From Galbibacter mesophilus (GTDB lineage: Bacteria > Bacteroidota > Bacteroidia > Flavobacteriales > Flavobacteriaceae), in contig NZ_JAMQVC010000002.1 in the NCBI RefSeq assembly GCF_023721415.1, forward strand, positions 186,001 through 250,000: DNA of 64,000 bases, written 5' to 3'. The notes under the pieces are model-generated. The model searched no databases, was not told the DNA's origin, and worked only from the letters and a program-made list of their open reading frames with translations. This document shows positions 1 through 9,812 of this stretch, one piece after another; position 1 is the first letter of the stretch; each line of letters opens with the position of its first letter. The translations under genes were made by a program, and so were the position numbers.

Positions 1-2
1 AT

Positions 3-347
3 GCCAATTACACTTTTACAGAAAATAGGGATAAGGTGGCCTTACGTATTCCAAAGCATAAAGCGAATGCCAGTATTCAGTATGAGTTATTTACAAAAAC
101 AAACTTTGGATTACAGTATCAATATACAGGAGAGCGATTAGACATTCAGTATAATCCAGACTTTACTTCTCAAAATGTTGAGTTGGATGCATTTTCATTA
201 CTGAATTTTAATGTAAACCATAGTTTCTCTGAGAAGTTTACGGTGTTTGTAAACTTTGATAATATTCTTAATGAAGACTACGAAGAAATTTTAGGGTACA
301 CTACCCGCGGAAGAAATATAAGAGCTGGCTTTAGGTTAGGTTTGTAG
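3..347 (+). CDS. TonB-dependent receptor, C-terminal fragment (5' truncated by window edge)
   Basis: The frame is open from base 3, upstream of any start codon, so this is the last 114 residues of a protein beginning outside the window. Short alternating hydrophobic/polar stretches read as outer-membrane beta-strands. The ending (NFDNILNEDYEE, then GRNIRAGFRLGL) is the usual last two strands of a TonB-dependent receptor: a VFVNFDNILNEDY-type strand, a loop, then an R-x-GF strand at the C-terminus. The substrate cannot be told from this part. Two terminators follow before the convergent protease gene. Confidence 0.8.
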   Translation, partial: ANYTFTENRDKVALRIPKHKANASIQYELFTKTNFGLQYQYTGERLDIQYNPDFTSQNVELDAFSLLNFNVNHSFSEKFTVFVNFDNILNEDYEEILGYTTRGRNIRAGFRLGL

Positions 348-358
348 TAGAAAATGAA

Positions 359-394
359 AGGGCGTAAGCTTTGGCTTACACCCTTTGTTTTTTA
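359..394 (+). terminator. Rho-independent terminator of the TonB receptor gene
   Basis: An 11-bp stem with one mismatch (AGGGCGTAAGC pairing with GCTTACACCCT) is followed by TTGTTTTTT, just after the receptor stop codon. Confidence 0.75.
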
Positions 395-410
395 CAGTTG
401 GTTGACGAAA

Positions 411-437
411 AGCCCCGATTTATCGGGGCTTTTTTTT
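411..437 (-). terminator. Terminator at the end of the S41 protease gene
   Basis: A perfect 9-bp stem (AGCCCCGAT / ATCGGGGCT) with a 2-base loop has A-rich and T-rich flanks on its two sides. It can therefore stop transcription from both directions between two convergent genes. The T run overlaps the protease stop codon. Confidence 0.8.
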
Positions 438-1941
438 AGTTTGCCCCACCTGCTAATTGTTCATCTGAAGGTAAGATGTACATTTCCTTAGAGAATTTTT
501 TAGGCTTTAAATTTGATAAGGTTTTAAAAGTTTTCAGACCCTTAAACTGCTGTGTTCCTTTCGCGTTCATACCTGCTATGTCGTCTAATGTTACTCTTAA
601 TAAAACTTCATTGGTATCACCAAAGGGCAAAATATTTGCGGCAAAAGCAGCTTCTTCAATAGTTATATCTGGATCGAAACCATCATCATAATCGTTCTCA
701 TTCTGGCTGTTGAATATTTGGAATACAATGGGTTGCATTCCGAAGCTATGATTTGGATTTCTGTTTTCGCTATTTGTATAAGGAGCACCCGAATCGTAGA
801 CCGTAATAGAGCCTTCATTTTTACCTGTAGTTGTTTCGCCTATCAATCTTACAGGCATAAAAGGTAACAAACCATTTATGATCATTTCACTGGCAGAAGC
901 AGTGCTGTTTGAACCAATTACGTATAACCTATTCAATGTGGTTAACCTATTCATAGGAATGTTTTCGCCTGTATATTCGAAGGTGGATTTATCGAACAAA
1001 AATACTTCATCAAAGAACGGATAAGCGAATCCTTCTTCTTCATCTCGTTTAGAGTTGTATTGCAGGTTAGCAAAAACAGTGTTTGTAGATCTGTTTCCGT
1101 CAATCATACTTGCCAAAAGAGCAGCTGTTAAAACAGAACCTCCTCCATTATAGCGTAAATCCAAAATCAATTCGTTAATACCCTCAGCTTTAAAATTGGC
1201 AAAAACATCATTGAGTTCACTATGGTAAGTTCCGACAAAACTGTTATAAACTAAATAACCGATTTTTTTGCCATTTTCTTCAATTATAGAATGAAAATGC
1301 ACTGGGTTTTCGTTCAGCTGAACGGCCGTAAGATTTATATCTGAACTTCCTTTCACAAAACTTCCACCTTCAACCGTCCCTATTCCAATAGAAACATTGG
1401 GACTGGTTGGTGATAATAATTCATTGGCTTCACTAAATTCGTCAATGGTAAGTTCAATCCCATTCACTTTATAAATTAAATCCCCGCGTTTAACTCCGGC
1501 TTGTTCGGCAGGGGAATTTGGAATGACGTACGAAACAAAAACTACTGCCAAACCATCTCCGTCAGCTTGAATAATTTTTGGTTTTATGTTCAATCCAAAA
1601 GATTCAGAAATTCCAGCGAAAGCATTTTGTTGTTCTTCTACATCTTCAATAAACCATGAGAAGTCATCTTCTTTACTGAAAACAAGAGCGTTAAAAAGAT
1701 CTTCAGGAGTGGAATAACTGTTAAGAAAGTTGAAATAAGAATTTTGATTATCATTTTTAGAATCGGCTAAATCGGCTACTTGATCTTGGTAGTAATACCA
1801 ATAATTCATTCCTTCCCAAACAAAATCATTTATTTCGTTATCAAGAGTAGTAGGACCAGAAGCGTCATCATCATTACTACAGCTGTAGGTAAAAATCAAA
1901 GCAAAAATTAGTGCCCATTTTAAATTAAAGAGCTTTTTCAT
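436..1941 (-). CDS. S41 family peptidase lipoprotein with PDZ domain
   Basis: Predicted carboxyl-terminal-processing (CtpA/Prc-like) serine protease anchored as a lipoprotein. Residues 1-20 form a signal peptide and Cys21 is the lipobox cysteine (TYSC), followed by an acidic SNDDD stretch that may favour surface export in this phylum. A PDZ domain covers about 115-200 (SPAEQAGVKRGDLI at 143-156). The S41 catalytic domain runs from about 225 to 430, with Ser349 in STASASE and Lys374 in TTGK, spaced 25 residues apart as in the family's Ser/Lys dyad. The gene faces away from the ECF sigma operon. I infer, but cannot show, a shared envelope-stress role. The substrate is unknown. Confidence 0.88.
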   Translation of the reverse strand: MKKLFNLKWALIFALIFTYSCSNDDDASGPTTLDNEINDFVWEGMNYWYYYQDQVADLADSKNDNQNSYFNFLNSYSTPEDLFNALVFSKEDDFSWFIEDVEEQQNAFAGISESFGLNIKPKIIQADGDGLAVVFVSYVIPNSPAEQAGVKRGDLIYKVNGIELTIDEFSEANELLSPTSPNVSIGIGTVEGGSFVKGSSDINLTAVQLNENPVHFHSIIEENGKKIGYLVYNSFVGTYHSELNDVFANFKAEGINELILDLRYNGGGSVLTAALLASMIDGNRSTNTVFANLQYNSKRDEEEGFAYPFFDEVFLFDKSTFEYTGENIPMNRLTTLNRLYVIGSNSTASASEMIINGLLPFMPVRLIGETTTGKNEGSITVYDSGAPYTNSENRNPNHSFGMQPIVFQIFNSQNENDYDDGFDPDITIEEAAFAANILPFGDTNEVLLRVTLDDIAGMNAKGTQQFKGLKTFKTLSNLKPKKFSKEMYILPSDEQLAGGAN

Positions 1942-2081
1942 AGTGTATTTTTTAAAAATTATAATCAGTCAACTTAGGCTTTCAGTCGCTTAACTTATTA
2001 AAACCTATCAATTTGCGTGCCGATTATTCGTTAGCGTTATAAGCGTAATATTACTTACATTTATTGAAATAAAAAATTTAT

Positions 2082-2107
2082 TGTAACAAAAACTAGCTTA
2101 GTTCGTC
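2082..2107 (+). promoter_or_regulatory. Candidate ECF-sigma-type promoter of the sigma factor operon
   Basis: TGTAAC (2082-2087) and CGTC (2104-2107) are separated by 16 bases, the layout of promoters read by many ECF sigma factors. It lies 47 bases upstream of the sigma gene, so autoregulation is likely. No TAnnTTTG box of the housekeeping type was seen here. Confidence 0.5.
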
Positions 2108-2153
2108 TTGAAAGTAGAGAGTGATGTAAAACATTGCTTAACCAAACCAAAAA

Positions 2154-2666
2154 ATGCAACAAACGGAGTTTTTACATATTGTTACACCCTTTAAGGATAA
2201 ACTGTTTCGGTTGGCAAAACGGCTGTTGGTTTCCACGGAAGAAGCCGAGGACGCCACACAGGAAGTGCTTTTAAAATTATGGTCGAATAAAAAAAAGATA
2301 CATAATTATAAAAATATAGAAGCGTTTGCCATGACAATGACTAAAAATTATTGTTTCGATAGGTTAAAGTCCAAACAGGCGGGGAATTTAAAATTGGTAC
2401 ACACCAATTACGAGGATAACAACACCTCTCTTCAGAAAAAAGTAGAGGTAAACGACAGCCTCGATTGGATGCAAAAAATAATGAATGCCCTACCGGAACA
2501 ACAACGGATGGTTTTACAACTTCGGGATGTGGAGCAATATGAATATAATGAAATTGAAGAAATGTTAGGTATGAACCCAACGGCAATACGGGTAACCTTA
2601 TCGAGAGCACGTAAAGCAGTTAGGGAGCAATTATTAAAAAAACACAGTTATGGCATCAGTAAATAA
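2154..2666 (+). CDS. RNA polymerase sigma-70 family factor, ECF type
   Basis: A 170-residue protein with region 2 at about 10-75 (LFRLAKRLLVSTEEAEDATQ, then a YKNIEAFAMTMTKNYCFDRL stretch) and region 4 at about 105-160 (LPEQQRMVLQLRD, then the helix-turn-helix MNPTAIRVTLSRARKAVREQ). Regions 1 and 3 are absent, as expected for ECF factors. It redirects RNA polymerase to a small regulon. The stop codon overlaps the next reading frame by 17 bases, and a membrane protein follows that is placed like an anti-sigma factor. Confidence 0.92.
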   Translation: MQQTEFLHIVTPFKDKLFRLAKRLLVSTEEAEDATQEVLLKLWSNKKKIHNYKNIEAFAMTMTKNYCFDRLKSKQAGNLKLVHTNYEDNNTSLQKKVEVNDSLDWMQKIMNALPEQQRMVLQLRDVEQYEYNEIEEMLGMNPTAIRVTLSRARKAVREQLLKKHSYGISK

Positions 2667-3183
2667 GAATAAGAATTCTAAAAATAAAAACGTGAGAAGC
2701 ATGTTTGATAACAACGATGCTCAAAAGAAATACTCCGTTAAGGAGATAGAACAACTATTGGAAAAATATTTTGAAGGTGAAACATCCATTGCTGAAGAAA
2801 ATGGATTGAAACATTATTTTTCTCAAGATGGGGTAGCTGACCATCTGGAAGAGTACACACCGCTTTTTACTTATTTTTCCGTAGCCAAAGAAGAGAAAAG
2901 CACGCAAGACGTTCCATTACAACCTAGAAAAAATAGAACATATTTAAAATGGATTTCTGTTGCAGCCGTGGTTGCTATTGCCTTTGGAGTTTATTTAAAC
3001 AGACCTGAAAGTCCGCAAGTGGTGCTTCAAGAGGAGTATTCACCAGAGGAAATTAAGTCTGCTCAATTGGCGCTGGCCTTGTTCACCAATAATTTTAACA
3101 AAGGAACGCAGGGTGCAGCTTATTTAAAAGAATTTGAAAAAAATACGAATCGTTTTTTACCCAATGAAAGTTCGAGGAATTAA
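2650..3183 (+). CDS. Predicted membrane partner (anti-sigma-like) of the ECF sigma factor
   Basis: A 177-residue protein with a polar N-terminal half, one transmembrane segment at about 97-115 (WISVAAVVAIAFGVYL) and a short outer part. This matches a cytoplasmic sigma-binding domain tethered to the inner membrane. It directly follows and overlaps the sigma gene. I see no zinc-binding HxxxCxxC motif, so it is not a classical ZAS-type anti-sigma factor. The start is uncertain: Met18 (base 2701) would remove the overlap. The anti-sigma role rests on position and topology only. Confidence 0.6.
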   Translation: MASVNKNKNSKNKNVRSMFDNNDAQKKYSVKEIEQLLEKYFEGETSIAEENGLKHYFSQDGVADHLEEYTPLFTYFSVAKEEKSTQDVPLQPRKNRTYLKWISVAAVVAIAFGVYLNRPESPQVVLQEEYSPEEIKSAQLALALFTNNFNKGTQGAAYLKEFEKNTNRFLPNESSRN

Positions 3184-3225
3184 AGAAACGTAAAGGTTCC
3201 TCAAAAAAACAATAAATTTAAACAG

Positions 3226-3777
3226 ATGAAAAAGATAATTTTAATAGTAGCCTTGGCCATAGCGCCACTCTTTTCCCAAGCACAGTCTATTTTTGACAAG
3301 TATTCGGAAAACAACGAAGTAACCTTTGTTGCTTTGCAGCCCAAAATGTTTCAGATGTTGAGTAAAATCAACATCGATACAGACGATCCCGATGCGGAAG
3401 CCGTATTTAAATTGGTGAACAACATCACGAGTTTTAAGGTGATTACTACGGAAAACCCAAAAATCACCAAAGATATCGATGGTTGGGTAACCAATCACTT
3501 AAAAAGTTCGTCTTTTGAAGAATTGATGCGTGTACGCGATGGTGAATCCAATGTGAAGTTTTACGTAAAAGAAGGTGCCGACGAGAATCACGTAAAAGAG
3601 TTGCTCATGTTTGTAACCGACCTTAATTACGAAGAGTTGGAATTCAACGGAAAAAAACCAGAAACGGTATTACTTTCTTTAACGGGTAACATCGATTTAC
3701 GCCAAATTTCGAAACTTACCAGTAAAATGGACCTTCCTGGCGGAGATCAACTGGGGAAAGCCGGAAATAAAAAATAA
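3226..3777 (+). CDS. DUF4252 family exported protein
   Basis: A 183-residue protein with a clear signal peptide (residues 1-19, cleaved after SQA) and no lipobox, followed by the DUF4252 pattern (FDKYSENNEVTFVALQPKMF, then a conserved SFKVITTENP and LMRVRDGESNVKFYVKE). The family's function is unknown. Members in this phylum commonly sit next to an ECF sigma gene, as here. With the next gene it forms a DUF4252 pair, one periplasmic and one lipoprotein. Confidence 0.8.
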   Translation: MKKIILIVALAIAPLFSQAQSIFDKYSENNEVTFVALQPKMFQMLSKINIDTDDPDAEAVFKLVNNITSFKVITTENPKITKDIDGWVTNHLKSSSFEELMRVRDGESNVKFYVKEGADENHVKELLMFVTDLNYEELEFNGKKPETVLLSLTGNIDLRQISKLTSKMDLPGGDQLGKAGNKK

Positions 3778-3790
3778 ATTTTAGAGTTTA

Positions 3791-3854
3791 GTCATGCTGA
3801 GCTTGTCGAAGCATTCTTAAAGTTTGAAAAGCCCTTCCATAAGCTCAGGGTGAC
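3791..3854. repeat. Dispersed imperfect inverted repeat (copy 1 of GTCATGCTGAGC family)
   Basis: The left arm at 3791-3812 (GTCATGCTGAGCTTGTCGAA...) is identical over 22 bases to the left arm of the element at 32073-32131. The right arm near 3832-3854 ends AAGCTCAGGGTGAC, the imperfect complement. It lies between the two DUF4252 genes. Confidence 0.7.
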
Positions 3855-3875
3855 ATCAATTATCGAGAATTTAGA

Positions 3876-4442
3876 ATGAAATTTAAAATGAATAACATGA
3901 AAAATATAAAGAATACGATAGCATTCCTTCTTTTGGCAGTCATTTTGGTTGCTTGTGGCGATGGAGACCCAAGCCTTCAAGAATATTTTGTAACCAGAGG
4001 GGAGAACCCGAACTTTATTTCTTTGGATATTCCGTCCAGTATTTTGGATGTAAATGAAACTTCATTGGACGATAAACAGAAAGAAGCGTACGAATCCGTT
4101 AGGAAATTGAATGTATTGGCTTTTAAACTAAATGATGCCAATAAATCTGAATACGAAGCAGAGAGAAATACGGTACAAGACATTTTAAAAGATGAAAAGT
4201 ACGAAGAACTGATGGTTATTAACAGCGGAAAAAACAAAGGCGTAGTAAAATTTTTAGGAGATGACGATTCTATTGATGAAGTGATTCTTTTTGGTAGCGA
4301 CGATGAGCATGGTTTTGCTTTGGTACGTGTACTGGGAAAAAAGATGAAACCCGAAAATATGATGACTTTGGTTGAAGCAGTGGAAAAAGGAGCTGTTGGA
4401 ACGGGAGGCCTTGAAGGGCAACTAAAAGGAATTTTCAACTAA
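3876..4442 (+). CDS. DUF4252 family lipoprotein
   Basis: Second DUF4252-type protein of the cluster, 188 residues, here with a lipoprotein signal peptide (LLLAVILVAC, lipobox cysteine near residue 27). Met1, Met5 and Met8 are all possible starts; Met5 or Met8 give a more usual signal-peptide length. The C-terminal half (ELMVINSGKNKGVVKF, then FALVRVLGKKMKPENM) parallels the same part of the preceding protein. Function unknown. A repeat of about 60 bases separates it from its partner, but the order suggests one operon with the ECF sigma gene. Confidence 0.7.
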   Translation: MKFKMNNMKNIKNTIAFLLLAVILVACGDGDPSLQEYFVTRGENPNFISLDIPSSILDVNETSLDDKQKEAYESVRKLNVLAFKLNDANKSEYEAERNTVQDILKDEKYEELMVINSGKNKGVVKFLGDDDSIDEVILFGSDDEHGFALVRVLGKKMKPENMMTLVEAVEKGAVGTGGLEGQLKGIFN

Positions 4443-4451
4443 AAATGTAAC

Positions 4452-4459
4452 TATCTTTG
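4452..4459 (+). promoter_or_regulatory. -7 box (TATCTTTG) of the DUF3820 gene
   Basis: A perfect match to the Bacteroidota TAnnTTTG box, 22 bases before the ATG at 4482. No convincing TTTG -33 element is visible. Confidence 0.5.
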
Positions 4460-4481
4460 TGGTTTTAGGTAATTGACAGTA

Positions 4482-4709
4482 ATGAATAACGTAGAAAACA
4501 AAGAGTTTCTTTTAAAGTTAGCCTATGCAAAAATGCCCTTTGGGAAATATAAAGACCGATATCTTGTGGATATTCCTGAGCCCTATTATGTTTGGTTCAA
4601 ACAAAAAGGTTTTCCAAAAGGTCAATTAGGAAAACAGTTGGAGGCCATGTACGAGATAAAAGTAAACGGCTTGGAAGGTCTAATCCACGGAATACGAAAA
4701 GCAAAATAG
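4482..4709 (+). CDS. DUF3820 family small protein
   Basis: A 75-residue protein carrying the DUF3820 core: MPFGKYKDRYLVDIPEPYYV, then WFKQKGFPKGQLGKQLEAM. The function of the family is not established, and its members are often labelled putative virulence regulators without direct proof. I take the ATG at 4482; an upstream TTG at 4473 would add three residues, but ATG sits at a better distance from the -7 box. The gene stands alone between its own promoter and a terminator at 4767. Confidence 0.8.
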   Translation: MNNVENKEFLLKLAYAKMPFGKYKDRYLVDIPEPYYVWFKQKGFPKGQLGKQLEAMYEIKVNGLEGLIHGIRKAK

Positions 4710-4766
4710 CGATTTTTTAAGCAATAGGTGAAAGTCGAAGTGCTGTAAAAAACAATAGTAAAATCA

Positions 4767-4790
4767 AACGGCCAGAGGGCCGTTTTTTTA
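4767..4790 (+). terminator. Rho-independent terminator after the DUF3820 gene
   Basis: The stem AACGGCC / GGCCGTT with a short AGAG loop is followed by a run of seven T. Confidence 0.85.
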
Positions 4791-4801
4791 ATTCTTATTT
4801 G

Positions 4802-4809
4802 TATTTTTG
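4802..4809 (+). promoter_or_regulatory. -7 box (TATTTTTG) of pyrG
   Basis: A perfect TAnnTTTG match directly after the preceding terminator and 76 bases before the pyrG start. The -33 region is only T-rich. Confidence 0.45.
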
Positions 4810-4885
4810 CCGCGATATTTTTAAGAAGCTTTTTTGAGGCTTTTTTCAGGGCATAGCGAAATTTAAGACAACTAAGAATAGATAA

Positions 4886-6502
<1,617 letters not shown>

Positions 6503-6508
6503 TGTCAG

Positions 6509-6542
6509 TTTGACATAAATAAAGGTTTTGGACATATCTTTG
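6509..6542 (+). promoter_or_regulatory. Promoter of yidC (TTTG -33 and TATCTTTG -7)
   Basis: TTTG at 6509-6512 and TATCTTTG at 6535-6542, 22 bases apart, form one of the best two-part Bacteroidota promoters in the window. The expected leader is about 60 bases. Confidence 0.7.
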
Positions 6543-6608
6543 AAAGCTAAATAGCTAAAGAAGATTGTCCTTCTTTTTTAAAGAAACAATCTAATTAATC
6601 GTAATTAA

Positions 6609-8495
6609 ATGGAAGAAAAGAAATTTGACATCAACTCAATACTTGGTTTTGTGCTAATCGGAGCCATTTTAATTTGGGTGATGTACAATAATCAACCTAC
6701 TGAAGAAGAAATTCAAGCAGAGAAAGCAAAGCAAGAGCAGGTTGAAAAAGCAAAGCAGGAAGAAAAAAATGCAGCGGTAATCGATGAGGTTCCTTCAGTA
6801 GATTTACAAGATTCTACTGCGTTGGAGCAGTATAAAGGTACTTTGGGTGCATTTGCTTACTCAGCAACGTTACCTTCAGCCAATGATAATGTTACTACCT
6901 TCGAAAATGATTTGGTTCGTTTTAAAATCAGTAACAAGGGTGGACAGATAGTAGAAGCTGTGCTGAAGAATTTCAAGACATTTGATTCTATCCCAGTTTA
7001 CTTGGTTAAAGATGGAAACGCAACTTTCAACTTAACTTTTGGCACAACAGACAATAGAACGTTAAATACTCAAAACCTTTATTTTGAGCCCAAGTTAACT
7101 AAGAATGGGGAAAATCAAGTGCTCTCCATGAAGTTAAAGACTGCTGCGAATAAATTTTTAGAATATCGTTACGAATTAAAGCCGGACGATTATTTAGTGG
7201 ATTTTACCATTAGATCTCAAGGGTTGAATAATGTAATTAACAGTTCGCAGCCGGTAACCCTAGACTGGAATTTAAAAGGAATTCGCCATAGCCGAAGTAT
7301 AAATTATGAAAATCGTTATACCCGTTTAACGTACCAACATGACGGAAGTACGAGCAAACTTTCCCAAGGTGGGGATGACGATGAAACTGAAAAAGATGTT
7401 AAATGGATTTCTTACCGTCAGCATTTCTTTAGTTCTATTTTGGTAAATGCCAATGCAGGCTTTTCAGAAGCAGCTCTTACTTCAAAACAGTTGTTTGAGG
7501 ACGAAGGTCCGGAAGAAAAGTTTGTAAAAATGTACACTACAACAACTCCATTAGAATTAAAAGGAGGGGAGTTGAATGAAAACTTAAAGTGGTACTACGG
7601 ACCAACCGATGCTAGAATCTTCAAAAAGTACAAAGATTATAATTTAGCAGATTCCATTCCATTTGGTTGGGGAATCTTCGGTTTCATAAATAAACATGTA
7701 TTTACACCGCTATATGACTTTCTGAGTTCAGTTTTCCCTTACGGAATTGCCATTATTGTTATGACGATTATTGTAAGAATTGCTTTGTCGCCGGTTACCT
7801 ACAAGTCGTATGTTTCCCAAGCTAAAATGAAAGTAATAAAGCCAGAGGTTACTGAAATTTCCCAAAAGTATAAAGACAACCCAATGAAGCGTCAGCAAGA
7901 AACTATGAAGCTTTATAGAAAAGCGGGCGTAAGTCCTATGAGTGGTTGTGTTCCGGGATTATTACAAATACCCGTATTTTACGCATTGTTTATGTTTTTC
8001 CCAACGGCTATTATGCTTCGACAAAAACCATTTTTATGGGCAGACGATCTTTCCTCTTATGATATAGTGTATGAATTCCCTGAAGGATTTAGCATTCCAT
8101 TTTATGGAGATCACGTGAGTTTGTTCCCGATTTTGGCTTCTGTGGCTATTTTCTTTTATATGAAAATGACTACCGGTCAACAACAGGCAATGCAGCAACC
8201 GGCTCAAGAAGGAATGCCAGATATGGGTAGCATAATGAAGGTGATGATTTACATTTCACCAATCATGATGTTGTTTTTCTTCAATAATTACGCGAGTGGA
8301 TTGAGTTTGTATTATTTTATATCTAACTTAATTACCATTGTGATTATGTTGGTTATTAAGAACTATATCATTGATGATGAGAAAATCCATGCGAAGATTC
8401 AGGAAAACAAGAAAAAACCTAAAAAGGAGAATCGTTTCCAGAGAAAGATGCGTGAAATGATGGAGCAGGCAGAGCAGCAACAGAAAAAGCGCTAA
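6609..8495 (+). CDS. yidC: Membrane protein insertase YidC
   Basis: Inserts and folds inner-membrane proteins, alone or with SecYEG. Residues 9-27 form the first transmembrane segment, followed by a Glu/Lys/Gln-rich linker and a large periplasmic beta-sandwich domain (about 60-330). The Oxa1/YidC core spans about 370-590, including PYGIAIIVMTIIVRIALSPV, the conserved YKDNPMKRQQETMKLYRKAG coiled region and GCVPGLLQIPVFYALFMFF. The tail is strongly basic, as in ribosome-binding YidC proteins. The 628-residue length is usual for Bacteroidota. A long bidirectional terminator follows. Confidence 0.98.
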   Translation: MEEKKFDINSILGFVLIGAILIWVMYNNQPTEEEIQAEKAKQEQVEKAKQEEKNAAVIDEVPSVDLQDSTALEQYKGTLGAFAYSATLPSANDNVTTFENDLVRFKISNKGGQIVEAVLKNFKTFDSIPVYLVKDGNATFNLTFGTTDNRTLNTQNLYFEPKLTKNGENQVLSMKLKTAANKFLEYRYELKPDDYLVDFTIRSQGLNNVINSSQPVTLDWNLKGIRHSRSINYENRYTRLTYQHDGSTSKLSQGGDDDETEKDVKWISYRQHFFSSILVNANAGFSEAALTSKQLFEDEGPEEKFVKMYTTTTPLELKGGELNENLKWYYGPTDARIFKKYKDYNLADSIPFGWGIFGFINKHVFTPLYDFLSSVFPYGIAIIVMTIIVRIALSPVTYKSYVSQAKMKVIKPEVTEISQKYKDNPMKRQQETMKLYRKAGVSPMSGCVPGLLQIPVFYALFMFFPTAIMLRQKPFLWADDLSSYDIVYEFPEGFSIPFYGDHVSLFPILASVAIFFYMKMTTGQQQAMQQPAQEGMPDMGSIMKVMIYISPIMMLFFFNNYASGLSLYYFISNLITIVIMLVIKNYIIDDEKIHAKIQENKKKPKKENRFQRKMREMMEQAEQQQKKR

Positions 8496-8511
8496 TATTC
8501 AAATATGAAAG

Positions 8512-8557
8512 CATACAAAAAGCCCCAAGATTTTTTAATCTTGGGGCTTTTTGTATG
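8512..8557. terminator. Bidirectional terminator between yidC and miaE
   Basis: A perfect 20-bp inverted repeat (core AAAAGCCCCAAGAT / ATCTTGGGGCTTTT) with a 6-base loop has A runs on the left and T runs on the right, so it serves both convergent genes. Confidence 0.92.
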
Positions 8558-8573
8558 TTGGGAAATTAAGAAA

Positions 8574-9155
8574 TTATCCGTGAATCGTTTCTTTTTTGCT
8601 TAAATCTTTCATGATCTGTGCTTCAAATTCCAATAGCGACTGCCATTTTTCATTTACCTTCTCGGTATCGCCATATTTACGGGCAAATTGTAGAAACATG
8701 GTGTAGTGATTGGCTTCGCTTACCATTAAGTTTCGGTAAAAGGTAGCCAGTTCTTCGTCTTCCAGTTCTTCAGAAAGTAAACGAAAGCGCTCACAGCTTC
8801 TCGCTTCAATAAGAGCTGCATACAACAATTTATTTACAAGGAAATCGGTTCTGCTACCTCCTTTCGGAAAGAAAGTCATCAGCTTGTTAACATAATCGTC
8901 TTTTCGATCCCTTCCTAATGTCCAGCCACGCTCCAATATTTTGTCATGCACCATTTTAAAATGACTTATTTCTTCTTTAACCAAAGCAGTCATTTCCTGA
9001 ACTAACTCAGAATATTCTGGAAATAAAACAATAAAAGAAATGGCTGTGCTCGCCGCTTTTTGCTCGCAGAAAGCGTGGTCGGTTAATATTTCTTCAATGT
9101 TTTTCTCTACAATATTTACCCACCGCGGATCGGTAGGAAGCTTTAATCCTAACAT
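8574..9155 (-). CDS. miaE: tRNA-(ms2io6A) hydroxylase MiaE
   Basis: Non-haem diiron monooxygenase that hydroxylates the 2-methylthio-N6-isopentenyl adenosine at tRNA position 37. The 193-residue protein is a ferritin-like four-helix bundle whose iron ligands are recognisable: Glu in HAFCEQKAAS (near 32), ExxH in KEEISHFKMVH (near 63-66), Glu in EARSCERFRLL (near 116) and ExxH in VSEANHYTMF (near 149-152). It stands alone, convergent with yidC. The family assignment is firm; that it works only on ms2i6A is inferred from the family. Confidence 0.92.
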   Translation of the reverse strand: MLGLKLPTDPRWVNIVEKNIEEILTDHAFCEQKAASTAISFIVLFPEYSELVQEMTALVKEEISHFKMVHDKILERGWTLGRDRKDDYVNKLMTFFPKGGSRTDFLVNKLLYAALIEARSCERFRLLSEELEDEELATFYRNLMVSEANHYTMFLQFARKYGDTEKVNEKWQSLLEFEAQIMKDLSKKETIHG

Positions 9156-9178
9156 AACTCCAATAAATTGTTTGTTTG

Positions 9179-9186
9179 CAAATATA
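9179..9186 (-). promoter_or_regulatory. -7 box (TATATTTG, minus strand) of miaE
   Basis: CAAATATA on the plus strand reads TATATTTG on the minus strand, 24 bases before the miaE start. No clear -33 element. Confidence 0.45.
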
Positions 9187-9302
9187 CTACCATTTGCTGG
9201 ATGTTGCAGGAAATGTGTGGCTCAGAAGATGGTTGAACTTTAAACATCATATTTGTTATGGTAAATTAATAGGTGATTGTTCCCGTAGTTTCCAAAATGG
9301 GA

Positions 9303-9812
9303 TTATGGGATGTAAAGCAAATCTACAGACACCAATTTTTGATTCACTAGTTTTACAACGTAGAGATTAGCGTTATTAGTGTCTTCAATGTCCTCATAGC
9401 GATCTTCACCAATTATTTTATTTACTAACACGGGAACGGTGTTGCTGTGACCCACAATAAGCACATTTTCATGCCCTTTTTTAAATATCTCCAAGAGGTT
9501 TAAGTTTTCCGGTTCGTACTTAATTATGTCCAAATTGTTTTTATATGCGGTTGGCGATGCGGTTTCTACCGTGCGTGTATAGGCTGTGGAATAAATTGCA
9601 TCAAAAGTTATATTCTTAAAAACATCGCTCCATTTTTTAGCTCTTGCTAAGCCTTTTTCTGTTAAGGCGGGGTCTTTATCATTGGGATTTTCCCTGTTTT
9701 TTTCTGCATGTCTTATAAAATAGAGGGTCGTAATGGTATCTGCTTTATCTACATCAGTAGTATTACAAGCAGTTAGTACTATGGCGAAGAATGCGAAAAG
9801 TATAGTTTTCAT
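9303..9812 (-). CDS. Histidine phosphatase family lipoprotein
   Basis: A 169-residue member of the phosphoglycerate mutase/histidine phosphatase branch, probably acting on a phosphoester in the periplasm. The signal peptide ends at a lipobox (VLTAC, Cys16). The phosphate pocket is visible: RHAEK with the catalytic His35, then ALTEKGLARA, IYSTAYTRTVETA and the second histidine in LIVGHSNTVP. The small size and exported form separate it from the glycolytic mutases. The natural substrate is not known. Confidence 0.87.
   Translation of the reverse strand: MKTILFAFFAIVLTACNTTDVDKADTITTLYFIRHAEKNRENPNDKDPALTEKGLARAKKWSDVFKNITFDAIYSTAYTRTVETASPTAYKNNLDIIKYEPENLNLLEIFKKGHENVLIVGHSNTVPVLVNKIIGEDRYEDIEDTNNANLYVVKLVNQKLVSVDLLYIP

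Noticed and set aside
1-141. ATG at position 1 with an open frame
   Set aside because: It is out of frame with the receptor end (frame starting at base 3), encodes nothing family-like, and the receptor frame is clearly coding up to 347.
3977-4438. 153-codon minus-strand frame opposite the DUF4252 lipoprotein
   Set aside because: Shadow frame: Ser/Phe-rich, opposite a gene with a clear signal peptide and family pattern.
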